Source: Morinoia aosen (taxonomy: Eukaryota > Arthropoda > Malacostraca > Amphipoda > Talitridae). Taken from it: DNA of 64,000 nucleotides. Numbering within the stretch: position 1 is the stretch's first letter; each line of letters opens with the position of its first letter. Location of the stretch: contig CM059572.1 in NCBI GenBank assembly GCA_030386875.1, positions 38,933,732 through 38,997,731 of the forward strand, given 5' to 3'. This document shows, piece after piece, positions 34,633 through 45,257 of this stretch. The notes below the pieces were generated by a model, which did no database searches, was not told where the DNA came from, and saw only the letters and a program-made list of their open reading frames with translations. A program made the position numbers and the translations under genes.

Positions 34633-36194
34633 CAGGGTGTTTTACACAAAAAGTGTGGCGATTTTCAAATATTTATTACTCACCAAGTATTGATCGAAAG
34701 TACTCGAACTTTGTCTAATTTTAAAACATGAAATGTCTATTCTTATCTATTAAATTTTTCTTAGTCATAATAACAGTTTAGGAACTGTTATCCAAGAAGT
34801 AAAATTGGGTTTTGGCTATTGCGTGAGAGGGCCTTTAAGAGCGTTATCGCTAAGTTTATTTGCTTGACTAGAGCTGAATATCAAAACAGGAAAAAATTGA
34901 GAATATTTATTTTTAAAAGGAAAACATTAATATTCAATAACTCAATTTCCAATTTCATTCCCTATTAGGTCATCCAATTCCAATCGATGTGGCCACCATT
35001 GCTGGAGAGCTCCTTCTGGCATCGGTGTCTCATTGCTCGCATCGATTTCCGAATCATTGCACGGTCATCTTTAATTTCGTTGAAATTATGGATGATAGGC
35101 TCTCGTAAATCTTGCAAATCAATTGTAGGCGTTTCATAAATATTATGTTTCAAATAGCCCCAGAGAAAGAAATCGCGTGGGGTCAGGTCGGGACCATGTG
35201 GTGGCCATTCTACCACATGTCTAACTCCAATGACACGTTCTCCAAAAATTCGATTAAAGAGATCTTTACGGGAATACTTCTGTGGCATGGAGCCCCATCT
35301 TGCATCCACGGTACTCTGATTGATCGCTCCCCATAACCAGTGTGCAACTGTGGATTAAGATGATCATTGAGCATGCCTAAGTAAGCTTGGCCATTCAGAT
35401 TTTGTTCGTAGACAATTGGCGCCCGATAACTGGACCATGCAGTTCTGGTAAGTCCAATCCAAGCTTGTATTTTTCCTGGAAAGTTAAATTTTCGAAAAAT
35501 TAATTATGGTTGTTTGTGAGAGGAATATGCCCTTTAATTTTGAGAGTTAACCGAACCATTCGTATGAAACGCAGCTTCATTAAATACAACGAAGTCTCCT
35601 ATAAATCTTTAACTTCTGGCAGTAAACTACCTACAGAACATGTTTCTTCTTAAATTATTTTCAGTCAATGCTTGACGATGTTTTTTGTATGGAAAGTAAC
35701 GTAAATTCGTTTATATAATTCTACACTCCCAAGCCTGAGAGAGATTAATTCCTTTTCGCCGATGAGAAAAATATTCATTCTCTTCAATTTGATGACGTAC
35801 CCTTTAAATGTATTCTAGTATTCTTCTCGTAAAGCGTCTTTCAGGATGTCCCTTGCTTCTGTTAAGTTTGTTTCCATGTTCTTTAATACAGCAACTGTCC
35901 TTCTCACAGTAGCCTCGATTAAAAATCTTCCATCAAATTTAGTTTAAAAATGTACAGCAGTAGCTCTGACATTTTTTATTTAAGCGTACGTTGTGATGAT
36001 GAAGATTAGTTGTTCCTTTGTTCATTGCGCTGTTGAACTCAGGGCAAAATTAAATTTCAAAAAGTGAAATGTAAGTACAAACAGCGTACATAAATTACAA
36101 GCGGTATACAAGATATAAATATTCGATCATACAATCAATACCTAATCAGTAATTAATATTTGAAAATCTCAACACTTGTTTGTGAAACACCCTG
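34633..36194 (-). mobile_element. Mariner-like (IS630-Tc1-mariner) DNA transposon, 1.56 kb, defective
   Basis: The ends read CAGGGTGTTTTACACAAAAA on the left and, in reverse complement, CAGGGTGTTTCACAAACAAG on the right. Terminal inverted repeats of about 65 bp share GATTTTCAAATATT and AGTATTGAT/GGTATTGAT. TA dinucleotides at 34631-34632 and 36195-36196 fit the TA target duplication of this superfamily. A transposase relic lies on the minus strand. The size is close to that of a complete element, so this is a decayed full-length copy. Confidence 0.88.
34965..35595 (-). pseudogene. Mariner-like transposase, DDE domain, broken
   Basis: Cut-and-paste transposase. On the minus strand the order is FNEAAFHTNGSV (35548-35590), the first catalytic block with N where D is expected; then VYEQNLNGQAYLGMLNDHL; then QDGAPCH (35283-35303), the second catalytic Asp; then, in another frame, WPPHGPDLTPRDFFLWGYLK, the third catalytic block, in an ORF that ends at 34965. 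A frameshift just after QDGAPCH and the altered first Asp show it is non-functional. The N-terminal DNA-binding part (toward 36100) is too decayed to assign. Confidence 0.85.
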
Positions 36195-36269
36195 TATATT
36201 GTAATGATTCAGTTTCGGTGTTAGTTACAGTTTTATTCAAACGATAACTGGATATAACTATAAAGCTGG

Positions 36270-36533
36270 AAGCCAGCCAGCGTGTGATGAGGTTGACCTG
36301 TCTTGTGCGGGGGGAGGGGCTGCACTCAATGAAGCGGTCGGGGTAAACCAGGTATGGCTGTCGGGCCTGGCAGTGGAAAATGGTTGTACTGGGCTGCCAC
36401 TGATTCGGGCAGTTTTGGTGCGGCCAGGGCTGCCTCTCTCGCCTCCTAGTGACTAAGGGTGATTGATTGTGGCCTACTGTCGGCTATCCTCGCGTAGGGA
36501 GGAGAAGCCTGGTATATGTATGTATGTATGTAT
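36270..36533 (+). mobile_element. GC-rich retroposon 3' end with (TATG)n tail, candidate
   Basis: A GC-rich stretch follows the mariner element and stops abruptly in TATGTATGTATGTATGTATA (36513-36532). A GC-rich body ending at a short simple repeat is what the 3' end of a LINE or SINE looks like. No reverse transcriptase or pol III box was recognised and no target-site duplication was found. The family is unknown. Confidence 0.4.
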
Positions 36534-38784
36534 ATACGAGCTTCTAAGGAAATGATGCTAGAGAAGGAATGCGCTCAGAAATATTTGTAGGAAAGATGGA
36601 ACTTGTAACCTTTTTTACAGCTTTAGAATAATAAAAAGAATGACGGTAAGCAATTGGAGAAAGGAAAAAAATCATAATTCAAATGATGCACAATCATTGT
36701 GCAGGAGATTCCCCCAATATTCAAGTAAAAATGCTGTAAATAATTTCAGGCCGCTTTTATAGGAGTGTTTGATTCATGTGTCGGACTTCGTTGTTATTAT
36801 TTAGGACTAAGCATAGTACTGTGGCTGCATGAAACATTGCGCCACACCGAGCTTGTTGCTCCACTTCCAATTTAGCGGTGGCGAGGCAGGCACAGAGCCA
36901 ATGACGCCGTAATGCAGCGCTGTAATCTGAACTTCATTGGCGAGCCAAATAAAACGCAATTTAATTAGGAACCAATCTATAACTTGATTTATCTAAAGGA
37001 GCTCATACGGACTGCACTAGCTGCACAGATTAAAAAGTGTTGGGGAATCTAAGGCTCGGTGGACCTTATGGCGTTATTGTAAAGAAGTTATGGACGCAAT
37101 CAAAACTTGGACCCCTGTTGGATTCCTATTGCTGATTTATTTACGCTCCTGAGGGCAGAGTGACCACAAAGCACATAAGAAGCTACAAAGGAAATCACGT
37201 CAGCCCAGGTACTCATTCCTTCGTTGTAATTTTGCCCTCGGAACAAGGGTGATCTTACAATAACTGTCTCTGATTGCACCAAATAATAAATCTGATGCGC
37301 CGCTGGAGTCCTTAATGAAGGCGAACCTTTGTTCGAATCTGGCGAACTTGTCCTCAATAAATTCCAGAAGCTATTCTAGTTTGCCAACTTGCTGACACTT
37401 CAATTAAGTATACATGAATAAACCCTAAGCGGCTCAAAAGTTAGCAGACTGGCTTCCAACTTGGTCGGATTTTGGCGGCGCTATCAGGCAACTGCTAAAG
37501 GAGGAGCCGGTCAAAGGCCTTCATTGCCTCAGCGGCACATTATCGCTAACTTTCTGATTGTGATGCCAGGTCTGTTGGGGGAGGTTGTGGGGTTGGGGAG
37601 GCTTGGCGGGTGGGAGAGGTTTGGCAGGTGAGGGAGGTTTGGGGAGTGGGGGAGCTTTGGGAGGAAGAAGGGGAGGTTTGGGAGGAGGAGATAGGGGAAG
37701 GCTCGGGAGGTGTAGGAGGTGAGCGAAGATTGAGAGGGGGAGGGGGAGTTTGGGAGGGGGGGGGGGGGTGGTTTTAGGAGGAAGGGGATATAGAGGGAAG
37801 AGAAGGTGAATTTTTTGTTCGGAGGGCATCGCGAGTTGCGAGGATTCTGGTGTTCTGTTCTGTTCAAAATGACGTGTCTGGAAAGTGATTTATCGCAAGA
37901 TGTTCGTAAATGCTCAATGCAACCCCCGTGGTTTCCGTTTTTAGCCTCGTGTAAAGAAATTATCAGGTTGTTAGAAAATCAGAGATTCTCTTCTCCGGAA
38001 GAATGTTCTGTTTAATTCTACGCACGGGTCTCGAAACTTGGAAAGAATGCATCGTCTACGTCATCGTAATATGCAGACTATTTTTTGTGCATCTTTAAAC
38101 CAGAAGATGAAGGATAAAGGAGGAGGTCGTTAATCTGTATCGCAGTGTTTTAACACCAAAATACCTAATGCACACGAAAATAAGCTAAACACATGCTTCA
38201 ATTGCGCTAAGGAGATCAGTGGTAACATTTCAGCTCATAGACTGCGTAGCGGGCGAGTGCACTGATTAGCCACAGGTGATGACAGTCGGCGCTCTACAAG
38301 CTGGTGGTCACTGGGACAAGCGCTCCGAGAACTGGCGGGTAGTGAGGTCGTTCTGACGTTGCACAAGTTGTATGTGGCTCAACTGCCAGCAATAGGCAAC
38401 TGGTGGAGGTTGCCCACTCCTATGAGCTTTTCATACAACTGCGCAGCGCGTCGTTAGCTGAGCACAGATGTTGATTGATGAAGCCCCCAATCTGGATTAC
38501 GTGACGCCACATCTTGAACCTCACCAGCATCGCTAACATTGTAATCCATAGTAGGGAACGGGCGTCTTCACTCCCTCCTTAGTGGCTGTTGTGAGCCTTA
38601 ATTTGCTTCCAATTGGTCATGTTTTTTTACAAGAATTCTGATTCACGAGTCTTACAACTATAAATGTCACAATTTATGTTTGTTTGCATTCATGTTTGTG
38701 TTTTAAAGGTACGCATGTTTCCGTGTTTAATTACGGAAAACATCTAGGATGTTTACAAAGTCCGTAAACAATATTTTTAGCAAT
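36534..38784. other. No gene seen outside the purine tract
   Basis: At 36840-36990 the composition is balanced and ends in AACGCAATTTAATTAGGAAC, a homeodomain-site-like string that may mark regulatory DNA. Other sequence carries only short ORFs. Confidence 0.35.
37557..37812 (+). repeat. Purine-rich, G-run tract
   Basis: The + strand is almost entirely G, A and some T, with repeated GGGAGGTTTGG words and a 13-G run near 37757-37769. It can form G-quadruplexes, and triplexes in the purer parts. Proline-rich minus-strand ORFs over it are a by-product of base composition. Confidence 0.85.
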
Positions 38785-39015
38785 GCTTTCATTTTTCTTT
38801 GGGACTTCTATCTTTCGTGCTCACTTTGTTATTTTTCAAGCTTTCGTACTTTTTTTCTACCTTTCTATTTTGTCTTTTTTCCTTTTCCTTCCTAAATTTC
38901 TGTTTCGGTGCTCACGTTATCCTGTGGGGTTACGCACCTTATGCGTAGATTCCACGTTTCCCTTAGTCTGCACTAAATGTTTCCTTCCGTTTCCTCGTGA
39001 AACCATTTTTAGAAT
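38785..39015 (+). mobile_element. Unnamed SINE-like retroposon, copy E (divergent, 5'-truncated)
   Basis: Retains the central and 3' landmarks TTCGTGCTCACTTTGTTATT, GCACCTTATGCGTAGATTCC, CACTAAATGTTTCCTTCC and TTTCCTCGTGAAACC. The head and the (TAATC)n tail are gone. A T-rich frame is open across it. Confidence 0.6.
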
Positions 39016-39234
39016 GAAAACGAAACATTGAATGGAGTACTATACCGCTGTACAACTGCTCAGGCTTTCTATGAGTGTACGAGGGATTGCATAGTGCGTG
39101 AACCCATCCCTCTGTACACTTCTCATGTCTGTCAAACATCAAATTCCTGCACTCCAATTACAACTTCGGCTACTCCAAATGTTAGCAGGAAGCAGGAATG
39201 TAAGTTTGCTTCACGTAATAAATTTCAGCGTGCA

Positions 39235-39535
39235 GTTAATCTCTAACACACCTCGTTCCAATCACGTCCAGCTCTAGAATTTCGCAGTAAATCCCTGAAA
39301 CAGGCCACTACTCTCATATCAATTACTTAGCTTCTCGTTTAACGTGAATTCCAGAGGCAAGAGGCACATCTGTCTCTTATTTCAATTATTAATCCAACAA
39401 AGGGCAGTAAATTCCGGCAGACCCTCATTCGAATTAATAAGTCGGGCAGCTGGCGGTAAATTGCCTAGACGCGCCCCTCTCTCATTCCAATTACCAGACC
39501 CTCAATTGGAAACTCGCCCATTGCGCGGCGCCTCT
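39235..39535. repeat. Degenerate tandem repeats of roughly 50-63 bp
   Basis: Four to five loose units begin with CAGTAAATYCC or CGGTAAATTGCC and later contain CTCATTCNAATTA or a variant. Unit lengths vary. It abuts the 31-bp minisatellite. The 66-codon + strand ORF across it is not convincing. Confidence 0.35.
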
Positions 39536-39663
39536 TGTGGATGATTCCCAATAGGGTTGACCGCGTTATGACCCACGATCCCGTCATTAATATCGTCTGC
39601 GTAGCAGTTCCCTCGCGATGTTACGAGCGCCAGCCACGCCATTCGAGCATCACGGCCGGCTTT

Positions 39664-40070
39664 GGGACAGGCGCCTTGTCCCGGCCTCAAGTGTAGGACA
39701 CGTGCCTTGTCTCGGTCGGTCTGATGCGGAGGACACGCGCCTTGTCCCAGCCTGATGTGCGGGACACGCGCCTTGTCCCAGCCTGATGTGCGGGACACGC
39801 GCCTTGTCCCAGCCTGATGTGCGGGACACGCGCCTTGTCCCAGCCTGATAAGTGGGACACGCGCCTTGTCTCAGCCTGATAAGTGGGACACGTGCCTTGT
39901 CTCAGCCTGATGTGCGGGACACGCGCATTGTTCCAGCCTGATGTGCGGGACACGCGCCTTGTCCCAGCCTGATGTGCGGGACACGCGCCTTGTCCCAGCC
40001 TGATGTGCGGGACACGCGCCTTGTCCCAGCCTGATGTGCGGGACACGCGCCTTGTCCCGATCTAATGTGC
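39664..40070. repeat. 31-bp minisatellite (about 13 units)
   Basis: The core of the unit is GGGACACGCGCCTTGTCCC followed by AGCCTGATGTGC. The first three units are variant, and a few internal units carry GATAAGTGGG in place of GATGTGCGGG. Each unit has its own inverted repeat, GGGACA/TGTCCC, around a 7-base loop. Because 31 is not a multiple of 3 and the minus strand has no stop, all three minus frames are open; these are not genes. Confidence 0.96.
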
Positions 40071-40758
40071 AAGTAAGGTAGTGTGCGTGTCTGTGCCTCA
40101 GTGATCTGTGGCAGCATTGAGCCGCATCAAATTTGGCCGCACAAACAACAGCGACTGTTCGTATTTTGCCCCACATGAAGGTCGCGCTGCATGTTCTCTC
40201 CGCATAATGCGCCACCATGAATCGGTTTCCCTCGTTCCCATTAAAGAACTTCCATGTTTGTTTTCTAATTTTTAGCGCGCGTAGTTGAATTTTTGTAAGC
40301 CGAAAAGAAAATACCAAGTGTGACGGTGCCTGTTTATTCTCTCTCGTGGTGACAGTGGGTGTCCTTGTCTGAGTAACAGCATTCGGTCAGGGCTTTGACA
40401 CTAATAATGCCTAATGCAACGCTCTTGATTACAATTTTTCAACGGAAGAAGCGCCTTGTGTCTGCTTGGAACAAAGACAGTCAGCTGAGCTTAAAACCAA
40501 CGCTCTGTGCCTGCTCGGAACAGCGAGGTCGTAGGGAAGCGTGTTTCATGGTATTGGGGAGAACAAAGGCTGCCTCCGGAGGCTCATATGCGCCTGCCAG
40601 AGAGCGACAACAAGGTAAACCTGAGGAGGAACAGGACAAGAAAATTTCGATACACGCTTGAGGTGGTGCAGAAAATAAAATGTTGAGTTCTTTAAATGTT
40701 TTCGCTGGGTATGAGGAAACGTTGAAAAATAATTGTAAGTGTACCTAAATTATTAACT

Positions 40759-41045
40759 CTCCTGAGCTTAAACTCCCTTCTTTTATTGAAATAGAATAAG
40801 TTTATTGGTTTTGTTACGCACCATCTTTTTTCGGTTCACAGCTGTTTTTTTTTCAGTACTTATTACTTTCCTTCTCAGCTTTTATACTATTTCGTATTTT
40901 TTTTCAATCCTGTTTCTATGCTCAGTGTGTGTACACACCGTGTGCGTATATTCTTCAATTTAATTCCAAATGGTACTTTCATCCTTTCTCTCTTAGGAAC
41001 AACTTTGTCGTGGTTAGGGAAGATTAAGGAACTTCTATTCTAATG
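40759..41045 (+). mobile_element. Unnamed SINE-like retroposon, copy F (5'-truncated)
   Basis: Starts within the element at CCTGAGCTTAAACTCC. It keeps TTGAAATAGAATAAGTTTAT, CACCATCTTTTTTCGGTTCA, CCAAATGGTACTTTCATCC and TTGTCGTGGTTAGGGAAG. The tail is reduced to CTATTCTAATG. Confidence 0.78.
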
Positions 41046-41259
41046 TCATCTCAATCAGCAACAAAATAGAAGAATGATAGTTAACGCTTAACACAGCTAT
41101 TTTAGTTTGATTCAGTTTGGAAAATACATTTGAAAATTGTCAAAAAACAAGAACCGTTTTATGGGGGACTGAACCATGTTTACGAAATAACTTTTTTTCA
41201 ACTATTTAGCGGAATGGTCTCGCCATTGCTTGAGTTAGACTCGTCGGAGTCGTGAGTGG

Positions 41260-41568
41260 TTAACACTTTGACCGCAAATGGTTAAACTGAAGTTCAATAT
41301 TCAATTCAAATTTAAAGTAAATTGTAGTATGCAATTTTGAAAATAGCAAACACTAATTGGATCGTGTCTTCATTTTGCATTAAGTATTTATAAAAATTGA
41401 GTTTGTGACAACTGGTCGGTCAGCAGCATTATGAAAATTCCCTCCATGGCCACCGCGGAGGGGTCCACACTTGCTATTAGCTGGCGACCCCGGTGGAAAA
41501 GCGACCTCAAACAATAATAATAATAATCCATGGCCACCGATGACGAACGTTGCGGTCAAAGGGCTAAA
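41260..41568 (+). mobile_element. piggyBac-like MITE, copy d, carrying a nested insertion
   Basis: Starts TTAACACTTTGACCGCAA; the reverse complement of its right end reads TTTAGCCCTTTGACCGCAA, giving inverted termini that share CTTTGACCGCAA. The right target site has decayed from TTAA to CTAAA. The interior matches copy a in the same orientation (CTGAAGTTCAATATTCAATT, AAGTATTTATAAAAATTGAG, TCGGTCAGCAGCATTATGAA). Apart from the 71-bp insertion and its duplication, it is close to the usual length. Confidence 0.78.
41456..41526 (+). mobile_element. Short (TAA)n-tailed retroposon nested in a MITE
   Basis: A 71-bp segment interrupts the MITE and is flanked by a perfect 13-bp duplication TCCATGGCCACCG at 41443-41455 and 41527-41539. 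It ends in CAATAATAATAATAATAA, so it is a 3' fragment of a retroposon inserted by target priming. The body (CTGGCGACCCCGGTGG, AAAAGCGACCTCAAA) was not recognised and differs from the 360-bp family. Confidence 0.82.
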
Positions 41569-42866
41569 CGAGTAATTAAGATGAATGCTTCATAAAATAC
41601 GTGGAACCTTAATTCTTGCGTGCTTTGATCTCCCTTTTCATGCTCTCTCTTCTAACCATCATTCCATTCGGAGTCTACATCGGGATCTATAATCACAAAG
41701 ATTTTCACTGCGGTGCAGATAGTTCAGTACATTTTATTTAAATCTATATATTTTCAGCAGACCATCTCGTGTTCATTTTAGTAACGTACTCATATCGATG
41801 AGATATTTGTATTTGAAGATGAATACCTTTTACTCCAGAAGATGTCTTCGCTTGAATATATTCTGCAATTGATTAAAAAAAAAGAGGGTTCAAACTGCTA
41901 CGTGCAAACTTGCCAGTTTGACTGATCAATAGGGCATCAAGAACAATCTAAGTTCTAAGTCAATCTTGTTTGAAAATTACAATATGTTGCAAATGATGGA
42001 GTGACGCTTCGCGTCGCATAAATTCAGTAGAATTACACTTTATCATGTAACTTCCAGTTTGTACGTTACGTACATTTTTATTTGAGCTTCAGCTCGGATG
42101 AACAGATTAACCAATACTAATATCAATTCAATGTTCTTAAAGGATATCAGAAAGGAAAATATTTCAAGAGTCTCTTCACAGAAGCAAGATGTTCTTTAAT
42201 CAATCGGCTGGATGTCACTTATATCGCTGCTAGGTAGGAACGAGCATGAGTTCAGTTAAGTCTGTATTTTACCTTCAAGTTATTTAGAGTAAGACTGCTG
42301 AATATCTCTTTAACCGGAAGTACATTAAAATACATCGTTCTCTGACCTATCATTTATGAATATAAATGTTTTAACACAGCCAAAAGCGGATCCGGTAACA
42401 GATAAAAATGTGTTTAACCTGATTTTTTCCATCTTTCGCTTCAATACGAAAGCAATCTCTTAGACACTAGAAAGTTTTCTTTGCAAAAGATATCAGATAC
42501 AGAATTCGATCCAAAGTTTTAAAATCCTCAAATTCTTGTTTGAAAACTTTTATTACCCACTCTCAGTATCAAACTTCACAGAAGAAATTTAATCTTGCAC
42601 AATCACACGAAGGCAATTTTCTTTCGAGAGAAAATTGAGCTGTTTTGAAAGAACAATTTGAGTAAACATGAAAGTTTGGTTCGAAAGTCAACAGCTTATT
42701 ATTATGGAAAAGCTACAAGCAATAAAACGTGGAGATTCCTTTTAAAGCAAGTCGACGGGTTTAAATGAAAAACGTGGCATTAAATATCTGTATAAGCTTT
42801 AATGTGCGGCAAAATTTTTTCACTCAAGTTTGCGTTCAGTACGAGGTCCTGGTAAAAAAGCAAATT
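41569..42866. other. AT-rich, nothing seen
   Basis: No ORF of interest and no repeat recognised. Confidence 0.6.
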
Positions 42867-43229
42867 CGGGAGGATACAGCTATTGTATCTATGCAAATTA
42901 GCGCTCAAAGAGGGAAAATTGTGAAGTATCGAGCCTAAGGGTTGATAGGCTTTCCTTCTGTTGAAACATTGTTTTTACTCTGTAATGAGCCGTCTTCTTC
43001 TGTCATTGCTGTTCTTTTTTCAGCATGGAATTAGTTTTTGAAAAACTTATAATTTGTTTCATAAACTTTTTATCAATCAAGCTTTTTCAATGCGTAGGTT
43101 ATGGGGACACACTTTGTGCCTAGATTCTCCGTTCCCTCGGTTCCGTTCCAAAACTTGCCTTTTTCCTTTTCTGGGCACACCTTTCTTTTGATTAAAAATT
43201 CTTGAATTGACTTATAATTTAATTAAATA
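42867..43229 (+). mobile_element. Unnamed SINE-like retroposon, copy G (near full length, divergent)
   Basis: Keeps the head with GATACAGCTATTGTATCTAT (hairpin retained), AATTAGCGCTCAAAGAGGG, CGAGCCTAAGGGTTGATAGG, GTCATTGCTGTTC, TTTGTGCCTAGATTCTCCG and GGTTCCGTTCCAAAACTTGC. It ends TTATAATTTAATTAAATAA, a decayed tail. No clear target-site duplication. Confidence 0.78.
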
Positions 43230-43476
43230 ATTCCGTTCAACCCTGAGAAAAGGGAGGTGTCGAAAAAAAACGTTGTAGTTTCTGTTCTTGGTTCAATCAA
43301 ACTCTCGCTTGATGCTTTGCGGAAAATGTCTAAGTATCTATAATTTACTTCCGCCCTCCTCTTTGGATGTAATAAACTTTGCATTCTGTTGGTTAGTTAC
43401 CGAGTTTCCTGAATAATTTTTTAGCGCAATCTGAATTTTTGTCTTATCAAGGTTGCTGAACCTTTGCAAATCTGCA

Positions 43477-43839
43477 CCCCTCAGGGGGATACAACTATTG
43501 TATCTATGGGAATTAGCGCTCCCAGGGGAAAAATGTGAGGGCCCGAGCTGAGAGGCCTTCTTTTTGTTGAAATAAAATGTTATTTTTGTTATGTTAAGGA
43601 CCACTTTTTTTCGGTTCACTACTGTCCTGTTTTTCAGCACCTCTGACTTTCTTCTTCAACTTTTATCTTATTTCATGAACTTCTTTCCCATCTTACTGTT
43701 TCTATGCCCTTTATGCATAGATTCCTCATTTTCTTATCTCCATACTAAATGGTGCCTTCCTCTTTCCTCTCTTCGATACGCTCTATTTTTGCAGCGGTTA
43801 GGGAGGCTCAAACTAACTAATAATCTAATCTAATCTAAT
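43477..43839 (+). mobile_element. Unnamed SINE-like retroposon, copy H (full length with TSD)
   Basis: Runs from CCCCTCAGGGGGATACAACT to a (TAATC)n tail. Flanks are CTTTGCAAATCTGCA at 43462-43476 and CTTTGCACATCTGCA at 43840-43854, a 15-bp target-site duplication with one difference. It has the head hairpin and all family landmarks. The frame at 43591-43833 parallels the one in copy A. Confidence 0.92.
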
Positions 43840-44691
43840 CTTTGCACATCTGCATCTAAAATAAATTTGATTATTGAACCATGCGGCAACCTTCCCTGAA
43901 TGCATATGATTCCCAGACGGAGTTCTGAAAATGTCCAGTCTGATTGTTGGTCGGTGGCAATAAAGTCAGGCTTCCTTGCCCTGCAGTAATGCAACAGTAG
44001 TTCAAACCACCTTCGCAAACACTATCTGAAATTCGCAAGCAAGAAATGGCCTTGAGAGCAAGCATTTTTTGGGGGAGGCGCGAGACTAAGACCGACTGTG
44101 TGATATCCGTGCAGGCTGTGTTGCGTCGTGGCTCAAAGGCGCAGCCGCATGCATAACTAATGCTGCATAAACTTGCAAGTCGAGTTCCAGGCTCAATTCC
44201 AAGGATAACTTTCCCCATTTTTATTAGGCAGCTGCTCTGAGAGAATTGCTGGTGCCGTCCAATTGAATCATGACAGAAGTTCGATAGCGTGGTTCCTTTT
44301 ACAGGCTCTGGCCCCTGGATAGCCTCAAGGAATCTACTCCCTTCTGTTCGGCCTTGACCGCTCCAGCAGGTGAATCTGTTGTGGTAAATCGAGTTACGAC
44401 GTCCAGTTACCGTAGATTTGGCTCCACGTTACTGCCTCTATTTTGGTTCAAGTGGCAGGTAAAATCACCTGCGCTTTTTAGGTTCCTGTTTCGCGAGTGC
44501 AACGCATTTCCTGTACGGAAAAACAAAGACAAGGAACTGCATTGAAAGTTTATGCCTTCGTTAACGAAGCTTGATGAATTTAAGCGAGCAAATGTTACAA
44601 ACTGAAAATATGGATCGTAATTTAGGCGAACTTCTGTTCTTGTATAGCTGCCCGTGTCTCGTTCATCTTCAAAAAAGTCGTCAAGAGGAGA

Positions 44692-44885
44692 AATATTCTA
44701 GAAATGAGTTGTGGGAGAATGCTATGAAAAATATATGACTTCGCTCAAATGTTTGTCAAGAATTTTCAGTATTAAGGAGTAAAGGATCTTAGTTAAGGAT
44801 CAATTTAGGATCTCAGCAAAATATTTCAGAAATGAGTAGTAAGGAAACGCTATGACAAATATTGCTTCGCTCTAATATTAGATAA
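44692..44885 (+). repeat. Two-copy duplication, about 127-bp spacing
   Basis: AGAAATGAGTTGTGGGAGAA then GCTATGAAAAATAT (from 44699) recurs as AGAAATGAGTAGTAAGGAAA then CGCTATGACAAATAT (from 44828), both followed by GACTTCGCTC/TGCTTCGCTC. Copy I of the retroposon is inserted at the right end of the second unit. Confidence 0.65.
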
Positions 44886-44892
44886 GGATCCT

Positions 44893-45243
44893 CCCTCAGG
44901 GAGATACAACTATCGAAAATGTGTAAGAATGGGAAAATGTGTAAGAGCCCGAGCTCATAGTTATGTAGGCCTTCTTTTTGTTGAAATGAAATTTTTTTTT
45001 TCTGTTAAGTTAAGGGCCACCTTTTTTCGGTTCACTGCTGTCATGTTTTTCGGCACTTACTACTTCTTCAATTTTCATCTTGTTTCATGAACTTATTTCT
45101 CAACTTACTGTTTTTATGTCCCTTTTGAACACATTCCGCTTTCCCTTATCTCTATACTAAATGGGACCTTCCTCCTTCCTCTCTACGATACGCTCCTTTT
45201 TTTGTAGTGGTTAGGGATGCTAAAACCAACATATTATCTGATC
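44893..45243 (+). mobile_element. Unnamed SINE-like retroposon, copy I
   Basis: Starts CCCTCAGGGAGATACAACTA, but the right half of the head hairpin is lost. The rest follows the family order, through TTTTTTCGGTTCACTGCTGT and CTATACTAAATGGGACCTTC. A 14-bp duplication with two differences, TAGATAAGGATCCT (44879-44892) and TAGAGAAGGATCTT (45244-45257), brackets it. Confidence 0.87.
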
Positions 45244-45257
45244 TAGAGAAGGATCTT

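Noticed and set aside
35112..35336. + strand ORF of 74 codons
   Set aside because: Antisense shadow of the transposase relic.
37521..37867. Proline-rich minus-strand ORFs
   Set aside because: Composition artefact of the G-rich tract; two frames are open at once.
39502..40317. Minus-strand ORFs of up to 148 codons
   Set aside because: Same effect in the 31-bp minisatellite.
43871..44218. Minus ORF of 115 codons
   Set aside because: No domain and no splice context; codon-like appearance is not enough.
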